The translations under genes and the position numbers were made by a program. Shown here in pieces: positions 53,920 through 63,629 of a stretch of 64,000 nucleotides of DNA. Under the pieces are notes generated by a model. It had not been told where the DNA came from and made no database searches. It saw only the letters and a list, made by a program, of their open reading frames with translations. Source of the stretch: Billgrantia montanilacus (GTDB lineage Bacteria > Pseudomonadota > Gammaproteobacteria > Pseudomonadales > Halomonadaceae); the NCBI RefSeq assembly GCF_003336675.1, contig NZ_QPII01000019.1:1-64000 (forward strand), given 5' to 3'. Numbering within the stretch: the stretch's first letter is position 1; each line of letters opens with the position of its first letter.

Positions 53920-55139
53920 GCCGAGTCGTTCCTTATGGCGATCTGTCGAGTTGCACTTTGATCGTGGATGGCATTTACGAAAGCGCCCTCGACTGCCAGC
54001 TGTCGGGCGAACGGATCAACAAGCTGCTACCTGGCTCTGGCAACATGGGGGAGGGCCGGATAGCGGGGCGTGGCCAGGACAGAAATTGGGTGGTGCTGTA
54101 CACCAAAGAGCATGACCTCGACTGTCCCGACACCCTTGACCCGAGCACGGGCCTCTTTACATATTACGGAGACAACAAGCGGCCTGGGCGTGAGCTACAT
54201 GATACGCAGATGGGTGGCAACGCTTTGTTGCGGCATGCTTTCGATCGTGTACACGCCGACCAGCATCCGCGCGTTGGCGTTCCACCCTTCTTCGTGTTTC
54301 GCAAGCATCCCACCGAGCACGGAGCACGCTCGGTGCAGTTCCGGGGCTTGGCCGTGCCGGGCTTTCCTGGCTTGTCAGCCACCGAGGATCTCTTGGGTAT
54401 ATGGAAGTCGGCCGAGGGGCAGCGTTTCCAGAACTACCGCGCTCACTTCACCATCCTAGACGTGCCGGTGGTGGAAGGTCTTTGGCTCGACGACCTCGCA
54501 GCCGGCGGTTCAATGACGGAGCATGCACCACACGCGTGGCGGGAGTGGCTGACGAAGGGCCACTACCTGCCTCTCACCGCCGAGCCCACCACGACCATCC
54601 GATCGGTTGCCCAGCAGACGGTCGACTCCAAGCTAGAGGCAGACATCCTCGCGGCTGTCTGGGGCCACTTCAATGCCACCCCACACGCCTTCGAAGCATT
54701 CGCCGCTCGCATCTATCAGATGACCGACACGCGCGTCGTCGTCGACGAGATCACCCGGGGTGTGGTGGATGGTGGTCGTGATGCAGTGGGACGCTACTCC
54801 CTGGGCTTGATGTCCGACCCGGTCCACGCCGAGTTCTCACTGGAGGCGAAGTGCTACCGCCTATCCGTCGTTGGCGAGGGTTCGCCCGTCACGGTGGGCG
54901 TGAAGGACGTCGCTCGTCTCATCTCGCGCATTCGTCACAGGCAGTTCGGTGTGCTGGTCACCACGTCGGTGGTGTCGAAGCAGGCCTATGAGGAGGTCCG
55001 TGAAGACCGGCATCCCATCATTTTTATCTCGGGCCGGGACATCGCCGAGATACTGATCAAGAAGGGATACAATTCGAGAAGCAGAGTCGAGTCTTTGTTG
55101 AACAACGAATTCGGAAACTCAGGGGGAAAGGATGGCTGA
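53916..55139 (+). CDS. Modification-dependent restriction endonuclease (Mrr/AspBHI-like) within DISARM
   Basis: The 407-residue protein has an N-terminal region of about 200 residues that resembles SRA-like DNA-recognition domains of AspBHI-type enzymes: DCPDTLDPSTGLFTYYGDNK, then GNALLRHAFDRVH and VPPFFVFRK. The C-terminal Mrr-type nuclease core has ARIYQMTDTRVVVDEITRG, VDGGRDAVGRY (catalytic Asp) and HAEFSLEAKCY (ExK). The length is close to AspBHI (about 400 residues), a 5-methylcytosine-dependent enzyme. The match is by recall of motif order. It is embedded in the DISARM operon, overlapping drmMI by 4 bp and drmA by 8 bp. Confidence 0.78.
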   Translation: MSRVVPYGDLSSCTLIVDGIYESALDCQLSGERINKLLPGSGNMGEGRIAGRGQDRNWVVLYTKEHDLDCPDTLDPSTGLFTYYGDNKRPGRELHDTQMGGNALLRHAFDRVHADQHPRVGVPPFFVFRKHPTEHGARSVQFRGLAVPGFPGLSATEDLLGIWKSAEGQRFQNYRAHFTILDVPVVEGLWLDDLAAGGSMTEHAPHAWREWLTKGHYLPLTAEPTTTIRSVAQQTVDSKLEADILAAVWGHFNATPHAFEAFAARIYQMTDTRVVVDEITRGVVDGGRDAVGRYSLGLMSDPVHAEFSLEAKCYRLSVVGEGSPVTVGVKDVARLISRIRHRQFGVLVTTSVVSKQAYEEVREDRHPIIFISGRDIAEILIKKGYNSRSRVESLLNNEFGNSGGKDG

Positions 55140-58100
55140 GATGATGGAAGGTCGAAATCCCAACGCATGGATGGCTGTCGACCAGGGTGCCGTCACCGAT
55201 CCGAGGCTGTCACCATTCACGCTGCGAGTCACAACCAGTGGAAAGCTACTCAAGGGAGTCCGTGATGGCGACTGGCTGCTCATCGTCGATCGAGACGGCC
55301 ATGTCACCCGTGTCGGCTGTGTGCTCAAGGCGCGCTGGGAGGCGGATGCCACGACGTACTACCTGGACCGCGTGAAGCCCATTGAGCAGCCTGCGTCACT
55401 CGCCACCCTGGGCCTGCCGCCCTGTGCAGGCAGCATCGGTCGCCTCGAATGGACCAAGTTCGCAGAGGCCGTCTCGAAGGGGCTGGGGTTCTCACTGGCG
55501 TCAGTACCGCTCGTCGACCCCGAGCGTGCTGAGCACAAACCCCATGCGCATGCGTACATCCGTGAGCTGTTGCAGTTGGCGGTCGTCGACGACCTTCTCG
55601 GCCCGGCTGGTGGACCGGAAGAACTCATCAAGGACATGAGCGTCCAGGATCGTTACCTTGTCGGCAAACTCGCCCCTCGAAAGCCTGTGGATGGTGATAC
55701 CACAACGGTCGAACCGGCGGCAGGGATGGCTGAGGACGATCAGCCGGATGAACCTCAGGATGCCTCGCTCCACCAGCCGGGGCAGGACTTCAGCAAGGTC
55801 ACCGGGCGAGTCGATGCCGACGAGGATGCCCTCGACGAGATCGACACCACCGACAACCAGTCGCTGGTCCCCTCGAGCATCGGGATGACGTTTTGCGTGG
55901 CACCAGACGTCGACAGCGTCGAGGTGACCGCCAGCTGGGGTCGCTACGAGAAACTCCCCGGGAAGGAACACGACTTCACCCGCACCAGGAAGAACAAGGA
56001 AACTGGGGAAGAAGAGCATATCAAGATCAAGGTATGGAAACGGATTCCCTGTGGCGGCTCCGTTTGTCTACCTCTCGAGGATGGCTCCATCGCTCCCAAG
56101 GCTCCCAGCCCCAGTGACGAGCTGGTTCGTCTCCAAGGGACGATTCGAACCAATGGCAAGGGGGAGCGCTTGGTCACCCTCTTCCTGGTGAACGGGCAGG
56201 AGGAGCCAGAACAGAACAAGGATGCCGCCTGGGTGTTCCAGCCACAGGTTCGCGTCACGGCAACGGAACAAGCCGGCGACAAGGCGATCTTTCATCGTCG
56301 CCCCGGCAGTGATTCCGTCGACGATGAGGAGCGCGAACGCCTGGCCTTGGTCTATCGGCGCAAGCTCGAGTTTGCCGTCGGTCACGGGGTGTCGATTCAT
56401 GCCACGACTTCCGAGACGTTGCCGACATTAGCGACCGAGGTCCGCACTCAGGTCATGCCTCACTACGAGATCCCCGTAACGGAGACACCGGGCTTGTCTT
56501 CAGATGACCGCCCGGCGCAACGGCATATGATCGAGCGTGGCTGGTTGGACATGAAGGAGCTGGCGGCGATGGAGGTCGAAGAGCTGCGAGAGGCTCTGAC
56601 CACCCTCACCGAGGACTATGCCGCCTGGATCGGGGAGCAGGAGAACAGGATCGGTGGCGAGATCACCGAGCACGAGGAGGCGGCAAAGAGCATCCTCGGC
56701 GACTGCCGATCCATCCTCACCCGGCTTCGCGAGGGGGTGTCGACCCTGGTGGATGACCCAAAGGCGCTACAGGCGTTTCGTTTCGCCAACCACTCGATGG
56801 CGGATCAACGTATTCGCAGCATCTACTCACTCGAGAAGCGGCGCGGTGCCGATCCGTCACTCGAGTCTCTAAGCGCAGAAAGAAAGAATTTTTCGTGGCG
56901 CCCCTTCCAGCTTGCCTTCCTACTGCTCTCGATTCCATCTCTTGCGAATCCACACCATCACGACAGGACCCATCCCGTCGAGGCGCATGCCGACCTGCTT
57001 TGGTTTCCCACCGGGGGCGGTAAGACCGAGGCCTATTTGGGTGTCGCCGCCTTCGCCATGGGGATACGTCGTCTGATGGGTATGCAAGGTGGCCTGGATG
57101 GTTCCCGTGGGCTCACCGTCATCATGCGCTACACCCTTCGCCTGCTCACGCTGCAGCAGTTCCAGCGTGCCACTGCATTGATCTGCGCCATGGAGGTTAT
57201 ACGCCGCAGTGAGTCGGCCGTTTGGGGTGAGGAGCCCTTCACCATCGGCCTGTGGGTCGGCAACAAAGTGAGCCCGGGTACCACGGCCAAGGCACACGAA
57301 GCCATCGAGGCGATGCGCAACGACGATCGGAACACCTCGAGCCTGGCATCGCCGGCGCAGCTGACCGGCTGTCCGTGGTGTGGCTCGGAGATAGATCCCC
57401 GCAGAAACATCAAGGTCGACAAGACTGCATTGCGCACGACGCTCTATTGCAGCGATCCCTACGGTCACTGCGAGTTCTCCGAAGGCCAGTCGTCGCGTCT
57501 CGCGCATCCTGGGCTGCCCGTCGAGGTGGTCGACCAAGAAATCTACCATCGTCCGCCCAGCATGATGATAGCGACGGTCGACAAATTTGCGCAGATGGCT
57601 TGGCGGCCTGAGGTCCGGACCCTCTTTGGGAGAGTCAATCAGGAGTGTGAACGCCATGGTCTTCTCTGGCCAGGTCAGGACGACTGCAATAGCAGTCATC
57701 GCAAACAAGGGATGCACCCATCTGCCAAGGTGAAAAAAATACCCGCGATCCGCCCCCCGGATCTGATCATCCAAGACGAATTCCACCTGATCAGTGGGCC
57801 GTTGGGTACGATGGTCGGCCTCTACGAGACGGCCGTTGACGAACTCTGCAGTTGGCACGATGGAGACACCAAGATCCGCCCCAAGATAGTCGCCTCCACG
57901 GCGACGGTGCGAAAGGCAGCCGATCAGGTGCGCAATGTCTTCATGCGGCGACTCGCCGTCTTCCCGCCTTCCGGATTGGACGTCGAGGACAACTATTTCT
58001 CCGTCCAGCGCTCGACAGAAGGGATCTCCGGACGACGTTACCTGGGCATCTGTGCACCGGGCAGCTCTCGGCCCGCGGTCCTGATTCGTACCTATACGGC

Positions 58101-59169
58101 CTTCCTGACGGCGGCCCAGGCCCTGTTCGACCACTTCGGCAAGGCCGCGGATCCTTATATGACGCTGGTTGGCTACTTCAATTCACTTCGCGAGCTCGGT
58201 GGCATGAAGCGCTTGGCGGAGGACGACGTCAACACACGCTGTTACCGAGTCGCAATGAGCCTGGTCGAACGCCCGGGGTTGGCACAGCGTCGTAAGATCG
58301 ATGTGGTGGAGCTCACCTCGCGAGTACGCAACGTAGACATCCCCAAGTACCTCGATCAGATGGAGATCGGCTTCCAGGGCCGCTACGACGACCAGGAGAA
58401 AAAATGGATCGTCGACTATGGCGACCGTGATCAGCGTGCGCTCGACGTGGTGCTGGCGACGAACATGCTTTCCGTCGGTGTCGACGTCAATCGAATCGGG
58501 CTGATGGTCGTCAATGGCCAGCCCAAGGGAACGGCCGAGTACATCCAGGCCACTTCACGGGTGGGGCGTGCCTTCCCAGGCCTGGTGGCCAGTGTACTCA
58601 CCTGGTCGAAACCCCGAGATCTATCGCATTACGAGACCTACGAGCATTACCACGCAACCTTCTACCAGCACGTGGAGGCCCAGTCGGTCACCCCGTTCTC
58701 GCCACGAGCGATGGATCGTGGACTGACCGGTACCTTCGTCAGCCTACTTCGCAACGAATATGAGTCATTCGGCGCCAACGAGGGCGCTGATCAATTGGAC
58801 CGTCCCGACCGTGACGTAGTACAGGACGTCATCGGTCGGATCGTGGATCGAGCGGCGAACGTCACCGAGTCCAAGGAGAAGCGGCAGTGGGCGATGGATC
58901 AGCTCAAGTCACGAGCCGATGATTGGGCCAAAGAAGCGAGCTTGGGTGGTCGCACGCTTGTGTATCAAAAGATGAGCAAGTCGTCGGACACTTCCGTCGC
59001 CTTGCTCAAGAAACCTGGTAGTGATCCATGGTCGAAATGGACGGTGCCGATGTCGATGCGTGAAGTGGAGACCGGGGTGGGCATCGTCATGGACGACGCC
59101 TGGATGCGTGATGCGCCCGACTGGCAGGCGCGGCCTGCGGCATCAGCTGAAGAGGGAGAAGAGTCATGA
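55132..59169 (+). CDS. drmA: DISARM helicase-like core protein DrmA
   Basis: The 1345-residue protein has a Walker A-like WFPTGGGKTEAYLG near residues 624-637 and a DEAD-box-variant IIQDEFHLISGP near residue 880. Helicase motifs of the second RecA half follow (VLATNMLSVGVDVNRIG and QATSRVGRAFPG near residue 1140). These fit DrmA, the DISARM core helicase-like subunit, which binds DNA together with DrmB. A Cys-rich insert (CPWCGSEID) lies near residue 747. It is coupled to its neighbours by short overlaps. Confidence 0.94.
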   Translation: MAEMMEGRNPNAWMAVDQGAVTDPRLSPFTLRVTTSGKLLKGVRDGDWLLIVDRDGHVTRVGCVLKARWEADATTYYLDRVKPIEQPASLATLGLPPCAGSIGRLEWTKFAEAVSKGLGFSLASVPLVDPERAEHKPHAHAYIRELLQLAVVDDLLGPAGGPEELIKDMSVQDRYLVGKLAPRKPVDGDTTTVEPAAGMAEDDQPDEPQDASLHQPGQDFSKVTGRVDADEDALDEIDTTDNQSLVPSSIGMTFCVAPDVDSVEVTASWGRYEKLPGKEHDFTRTRKNKETGEEEHIKIKVWKRIPCGGSVCLPLEDGSIAPKAPSPSDELVRLQGTIRTNGKGERLVTLFLVNGQEEPEQNKDAAWVFQPQVRVTATEQAGDKAIFHRRPGSDSVDDEERERLALVYRRKLEFAVGHGVSIHATTSETLPTLATEVRTQVMPHYEIPVTETPGLSSDDRPAQRHMIERGWLDMKELAAMEVEELREALTTLTEDYAAWIGEQENRIGGEITEHEEAAKSILGDCRSILTRLREGVSTLVDDPKALQAFRFANHSMADQRIRSIYSLEKRRGADPSLESLSAERKNFSWRPFQLAFLLLSIPSLANPHHHDRTHPVEAHADLLWFPTGGGKTEAYLGVAAFAMGIRRLMGMQGGLDGSRGLTVIMRYTLRLLTLQQFQRATALICAMEVIRRSESAVWGEEPFTIGLWVGNKVSPGTTAKAHEAIEAMRNDDRNTSSLASPAQLTGCPWCGSEIDPRRNIKVDKTALRTTLYCSDPYGHCEFSEGQSSRLAHPGLPVEVVDQEIYHRPPSMMIATVDKFAQMAWRPEVRTLFGRVNQECERHGLLWPGQDDCNSSHRKQGMHPSAKVKKIPAIRPPDLIIQDEFHLISGPLGTMVGLYETAVDELCSWHDGDTKIRPKIVASTATVRKAADQVRNVFMRRLAVFPPSGLDVEDNYFSVQRSTEGISGRRYLGICAPGSSRPAVLIRTYTAFLTAAQALFDHFGKAADPYMTLVGYFNSLRELGGMKRLAEDDVNTRCYRVAMSLVERPGLAQRRKIDVVELTSRVRNVDIPKYLDQMEIGFQGRYDDQEKKWIVDYGDRDQRALDVVLATNMLSVGVDVNRIGLMVVNGQPKGTAEYIQATSRVGRAFPGLVASVLTWSKPRDLSHYETYEHYHATFYQHVEAQSVTPFSPRAMDRGLTGTFVSLLRNEYESFGANEGADQLDRPDRDVVQDVIGRIVDRAANVTESKEKRQWAMDQLKSRADDWAKEASLGGRTLVYQKMSKSSDTSVALLKKPGSDPWSKWTVPMSMREVETGVGIVMDDAWMRDAPDWQARPAASAEEGEES

Positions 59170-61007
59170 GCAGGACGCGAATCGGAGAGATCCGCCCCAG
59201 TCAGTTGCTGTGGTCTTATGGCCCGGGTGCCTTGATCGACCTGCCCAACATGTCCGTCGTCACGATGACCTCCGAGCATTGGGACGAGCCCAGGTGCCGA
59301 ACCATTCAAGAGGCACGCCTCCTGGCGAACGTCAGGCGAGTGCTGGGTCCTCAGGTCGAGTCCCTGCGCATGCCACCGATCAACGAGGAGGAGGTAAAGG
59401 ACAACACCTCTGCCGAAGCGCTGATCGGTGTCCCAGTGAAGCCTTTTCCCCGCTGGTTGAGATGCGTGAAATGCGGTCTTCTCTCTCCCGTCGAAGCGGG
59501 CCTATTCGAACTGAAGGATCGCTTCAGGATCGAGAGGGCACGTTTCGTACACAAAGGGTGTAAAGGCTCAGATGGCACCAAGAAGACCTCCGATGCCGAC
59601 GCCGTACCAGCGCGTTTCCTGATCGCCTGTAAGTCTGGACACCTGGACGACTTTCCTTGGCACTGGTTCGTCCACCGTGGTCAGGACAACTGCAAAGGGA
59701 GCCTGCGTTTCTATGAGAACGGGGCCTCCTTGCAGACGGAGAACTTGTGGGTGAAGTGCGACGAGTGTGGAGCCGCACGTAACATGGCCCACGCTTTCGG
59801 CAAGGCCAGTAAGGAGAACCTCCCGGGCTGTCGAGGTCGACATCCGCATCTCACGCGCTTCGAGGAGTGTGATCAGGAGCCTCGCACGGTTCTGCTCGGG
59901 GCCACCAACGGGTGGTTTCCCGCGACCCTCTCCGTGCTGGCGATTCCCCCCAAGTCTTCGACCCCCTTGAGCCAGTTAATCCAAGACGGATGGGATGATT
60001 TTTCAGATGTTGATTCAGAGCCGGAGTTGAAAGGCCTTATAAAAGGGTTCAAGAGGTCTGGCCAGCTGCCAGGTATCGAGGCGTATGAAATCGGTGAGAT
60101 ATGGGAAGCAATCCAGGCACATCAGGGGGGAGGCGACCAGGTCTACGATCGTGACATCAAGACACCCGAATGGGAGGTGCTCACCGCCGATGAGCCACCC
60201 AACGACTACCCGAGCTTCAAGAGCAAGGTCGTCCCCGCCCCGAATCAGTTCAGGGATGAGATAAAACGAGTGGTACTCCTGGAGCGTCTCAAGGAGGTCA
60301 ATGCACTGATCGGCTTCACGCGGATCGAGTCGCCGGAAGAAGGGGCGGGAGAAGACTCGGTGAAGCGCGCACCGCTGACCTCGCGAGCGCCTGAGTGGGT
60401 GCCGGCGACCGAGGTTCACGGTGAAGGTGTCTTCATCCAATTCAACCTCGACCATCTGGAGGACTGGCACGGTCGAAAGTTTGTCAAGGCTCTGGACGAC
60501 AGACTTCGAGTGGCCCATCGCGCCTGGAGAAGAAAGCGGAAACTGGATCCCGACGAGGGATATCCAGGAATCCGTTATTCCATGCTCCACACTCTGGCCC
60601 ATGCTCTGATCCGAGAGATGGCGCTGGAGTGTGGCTACAATGCAGCGAGCATCCGCGAGCGCATTTACGCTGATGTCGAAGGCGAACAGAACCAAGCGGG
60701 TGTGTTGATATACACCGCAGCGGCGGACTCGGATGGCACCCTTGGAGGGCTCGTCGAGCTTGGAAAGCCGGAAAACCTGGAGAGGTTGATGACTCAGGCG
60801 CTGGATAGGGCGGGCGTGTGTTCATCCGATCCATTGTGTGCAGAGCATGACCCCACGAAGGACCAGTCTCTGCACGGTGCCTCCTGTCATGCGTGCTCGT
60901 TCGTCGCCGAGACCTCCTGTGAAGCCGGCAACCGGTATCTGGATCGTGCCTTACTGATCCCCACGTTGGAGACACGCGATGCCGCGTTCTTCTGGTGGGA
61001 AGGGTGA
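59166..61007 (+). CDS. drmB: DISARM core protein DrmB (DUF1998)
   Basis: The 613-residue protein has an N-terminal IGEIRPSQLLWSYGPGALID block characteristic of DrmB. Zinc-ligand-type Cys pairs lie at CVKCG (near residue 100) and CDECG (near 200). The C-terminal DUF1998 region includes YSMLHTLAHALIREMALECG and a Cys-rich end (CSSDPLCAEHD, HACSFVAETSC). DrmB acts with DrmA in DISARM. It overlaps drmA by 4 bp. Confidence 0.94.
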   Translation: MSRTRIGEIRPSQLLWSYGPGALIDLPNMSVVTMTSEHWDEPRCRTIQEARLLANVRRVLGPQVESLRMPPINEEEVKDNTSAEALIGVPVKPFPRWLRCVKCGLLSPVEAGLFELKDRFRIERARFVHKGCKGSDGTKKTSDADAVPARFLIACKSGHLDDFPWHWFVHRGQDNCKGSLRFYENGASLQTENLWVKCDECGAARNMAHAFGKASKENLPGCRGRHPHLTRFEECDQEPRTVLLGATNGWFPATLSVLAIPPKSSTPLSQLIQDGWDDFSDVDSEPELKGLIKGFKRSGQLPGIEAYEIGEIWEAIQAHQGGGDQVYDRDIKTPEWEVLTADEPPNDYPSFKSKVVPAPNQFRDEIKRVVLLERLKEVNALIGFTRIESPEEGAGEDSVKRAPLTSRAPEWVPATEVHGEGVFIQFNLDHLEDWHGRKFVKALDDRLRVAHRAWRRKRKLDPDEGYPGIRYSMLHTLAHALIREMALECGYNAASIRERIYADVEGEQNQAGVLIYTAAADSDGTLGGLVELGKPENLERLMTQALDRAGVCSSDPLCAEHDPTKDQSLHGASCHACSFVAETSCEAGNRYLDRALLIPTLETRDAAFFWWEG

Positions 61008-61012
61008 ACGAG

Positions 61013-61759
61013 ATGCACCGATGCGTGGTCGAGTTCGCCACGACTGTCTCCAAGGGGGCCTTGCGCAGTGTCGTCGATGCGTTGATCGAGCTCGGCGAGA
61101 TCAATGAAATCGTGCTGCAGCATCGTGTGACTCACTACCACTCGAAGGAGCTGCTTCGGCGGCTCCTTCGAGAGGCGGCGGTTCATCACATATCAGCTCC
61201 TCGCCTTGCGGGGATGCTCGAAGGGGCATCCTGTGTCGTCGAGTATTATCAGGAGCTGAGTCCCGAGCTGGTTTGGACGGGGCCAGTGCCCGCGGGTACT
61301 GCCACACGGCAGACTGAGCAGGTCATGCTGGAGGTGATTCGAGGGGCCCGAAAGCGCCTCTTCCTGACTAGTTTCGTCGCTTACAAGGTCGATCGCATCG
61401 TCATCGCGCTGAATGAGGCTGCCGATCGCGGGGTCGACGTCAAGATTCTGCTGGAGTCGTCCGAAGACAAAGGCGGGAACCTCTCGATGGACTCGGTCTC
61501 ACTGATGAGAGGAGTCCTCCCCAGAGCGCGCTTCTACGCCTGGCAGATCAGACCTGAAGAGTTCACTGGCGGCAGTGTCCATGCCAAGGTTGCCGTGGCT
61601 GACGATCGCCTCGCCTTCATCACCAGCGCCAATCTGACCGGCTATGCCATGGAGAGAAACATGGAGGCTGGCGTATTGTTGAGAGGCGGCGAGCATCCCA
61701 GGAAGCTGGCAGATTACCTGGAATCGATGGTGAGTACCGGAGTGGTCGAAGAATTATGA
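61013..61759 (+). CDS. drmC: DISARM phospholipase D-like protein DrmC
   Basis: The 248-residue protein has one PLD-type motif, GSVHAKVAVADDRLAFITSA (HxK...D), near residue 185, in a PLD/nuclease-like fold. DrmC is the third core DISARM gene. ATG 61013 was chosen because gggaaggg lies 8 bp before it; GTG 61004 would overlap the drmB stop. It ends the defence operon; the AT-rich kinase gene follows 119 bp later. Confidence 0.9.
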   Translation: MHRCVVEFATTVSKGALRSVVDALIELGEINEIVLQHRVTHYHSKELLRRLLREAAVHHISAPRLAGMLEGASCVVEYYQELSPELVWTGPVPAGTATRQTEQVMLEVIRGARKRLFLTSFVAYKVDRIVIALNEAADRGVDVKILLESSEDKGGNLSMDSVSLMRGVLPRARFYAWQIRPEEFTGGSVHAKVAVADDRLAFITSANLTGYAMERNMEAGVLLRGGEHPRKLADYLESMVSTGVVEEL

Positions 61760-61878
61760 CTGAACAGGAAAAAGCAATCTTAATATAACCTGATTTTTTA
61801 TACAAAGACATACGTCCGGGGGAATGTGCTGAGTGGTTTGGATTCTTGGCTAAGTATAAATTCATCCATTAAGTCAAT

Positions 61879-62985
61879 GTGAGCTTGTATATGAAAATGC
61901 TGTGGGAGCTTCCAGAAGATATTCAGAAATTGATTGTTGAAGGCAATCTTTGCAAGCATGGTGATTTAATTGGTGAAATGTCTACGCCTCATTCCATGAT
62001 TTATACCTTCAAGGGAAACGATATCAACTATGTCGTTGCAAAAGGTATCAAAATTGAAGAATCCATGTCTTTGGTTGATAAGCACAATTTTTTTTCACAA
62101 GCTTTGTATGAAGTGAATAATGCTTATGTGGTTTGCCATCATCCATCCATACAGAGATTTTTTGATGTTGATGTGATTTCAGGCGTTCCCTTTTTATTGT
62201 CTAGGAAGCGTGACACTACATTGAGAGATTTCATATGTGAAGGGCCTGTTTCTGAGCCTGAGGCCTTGTCGATTTCTATTCAGATCGTACATGCTTTGAG
62301 TTACTGTGCAAAAAAAGGGCTGTTGTGTCACCAAGATCTCAAGCCTGAAAATGTTTTTTTGGACTATATTTCTAAGCATTTTGATGCGGGTGATGGCTAC
62401 CCAATAAAAATGAGATCATTTGTCGCCGACTTCGAGCTAGCCAATGCCTATTTGGTTCTTCGTCGCCCTTATGGCAGTAGACCGTATATGGCTCCAGAGC
62501 AATATGTGAAATCTCTAGAAGAAGGCTCTCCTGATTTTTCAAAGGTAGACGTTTTTGCAGTTGGGGTGATTCTTTTTGAAATGCTGACCGGAGGTATACA
62601 CCCATTGGGTGAAGAAACGATACTGATATGGCCTGAGCCCAGTGAGGGAAAGAGTCCTCAATGGCGAAGAGAAACACCCTGGAAAAAATGGCTGAAGAGG
62701 GGAGCAAAGATTGAGTGCGAATCAGACAATGTCTCACATGATGCGTATGAAATCATCAGATCCTGTTTACAAGTCGATTTCTCGAATAGGTTTACAAAAG
62801 AACAGCTTGAGGCCAGGCTGCTCGAACGTTTGAGCCTCATAGATAAAGTTGCTTACGATACGATAGTAGCTCTTCTTGATGACTTGGATCGTATTGCAGA
62901 TGAAAGCGAGTCGGGAGGGTGGCCTTACTACACTGATCGGGTTGAGATGCTCAACAAAGCCTTTCCGGATTATCCAGCTAGGTGA
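61879..62985 (+). CDS. Protein kinase-like protein, AT-rich, after DISARM
   Basis: The 368-residue protein has a Ser/Thr kinase-like core. VVAKGIKIEE contains the likely ATP-binding Lys55, CHQDLKPENVF contains catalytic Asp153, and VADFELANA holds a DFE triad (Asp184) instead of DFG. PYMAPEQYV (the APE motif) and DVFAVGVILFEMLTG follow. Codons are AT-rich, unlike DISARM, so it is a separate insertion. Start GTG 61879 or ATG 61891 are both possible. Kinases occur in several phage-defence settings; a role here is inferred only from location. Confidence 0.83.
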   Translation: MSLYMKMLWELPEDIQKLIVEGNLCKHGDLIGEMSTPHSMIYTFKGNDINYVVAKGIKIEESMSLVDKHNFFSQALYEVNNAYVVCHHPSIQRFFDVDVISGVPFLLSRKRDTTLRDFICEGPVSEPEALSISIQIVHALSYCAKKGLLCHQDLKPENVFLDYISKHFDAGDGYPIKMRSFVADFELANAYLVLRRPYGSRPYMAPEQYVKSLEEGSPDFSKVDVFAVGVILFEMLTGGIHPLGEETILIWPEPSEGKSPQWRRETPWKKWLKRGAKIECESDNVSHDAYEIIRSCLQVDFSNRFTKEQLEARLLERLSLIDKVAYDTIVALLDDLDRIADESESGGWPYYTDRVEMLNKAFPDYPAR

Positions 62986-63140
62986 TGTTAGCCCCCAGCT
63001 CAATCAGACTCCACCGGCTCGGCAGGCCAGTCATCGTCGTGGCTTCGTCAGGTCTTCGTGGCACCGTGCCAGCCGCCATGATGTCAGTCTCCGCCACATT
63101 GCTAAACTGATTACGTCACCTGCATTCGGGAGGGTGTTCG

Positions 63141-63626
63141 ATGGGAGGCTTGCGTCGCGCGCAGACGTATCAGGCATGGCGTCTCAGGAGAGACGGCTAC
63201 GACTTCGATCGGATTGGCGAAACACTGGGCATGAGTCCCACAACGGCCAGGAGCCTGGTGTCCCGCTGTTAGGCACGGCTTGCACAGCCGCCGGTCTGGC
63301 ATCAGGGGCTATCGGTGGAGGTGGTCAATCGCCTGCGTCGGAACGGCACCGACTCGATGGAAAGTTTCAAGCTGGCGTGGACCCAGGGTGGCTTGCAGCA
63401 GAGCCGATTCCCGGACATCGGGCCTGCCACCATCAGGCAGCTTCGCATCTGGTTGAGGTCCCCGCTGGCACGCAAGGCGTTCAAGGAGTGCAGCACGCCG
63501 ATCGTGGTCAATCTGTCGCCGGAGGCACTCGATGCCCTGAGTAGCCTTGAAGATTCAATGCATGAGGATCGCAGCGAGATCATCAATCAGTTGATCGTGG
63601 CGGCTAATGCGCTACGGGAACCCTGA
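63141..63626 (+). pseudogene. HTH DNA-binding ICE protein interrupted by an amber codon
   Basis: From ATG 63141 (gagg site upstream) a helix-turn-helix protein begins AQTYQAWRLRRDGYDF...GETLGMSPTTARSLVSRC. It meets TAG at 63270-63272, and the same frame then continues without a break: ARLAQPPVWHQGLSVEVVNR...NRLRRNGTDSMESFKLAWTQ...to TGA at 63624-63626. Intact relatives in ICEs seem to read across this joint. It is either a nonsense-broken gene or a readthrough candidate. The C-terminal third (LSPEALDALSSLEDSMHEDR) looks like a ribbon-helix-helix region. Confidence 0.7.
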
Positions 63627-63629
63627 CCC

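Noticed and set aside
56920..58134. A 404-codon minus-strand open frame inside drmA
   Set aside because: Same reason: the helicase motifs are on the plus strand and the antisense product shows only biased composition.
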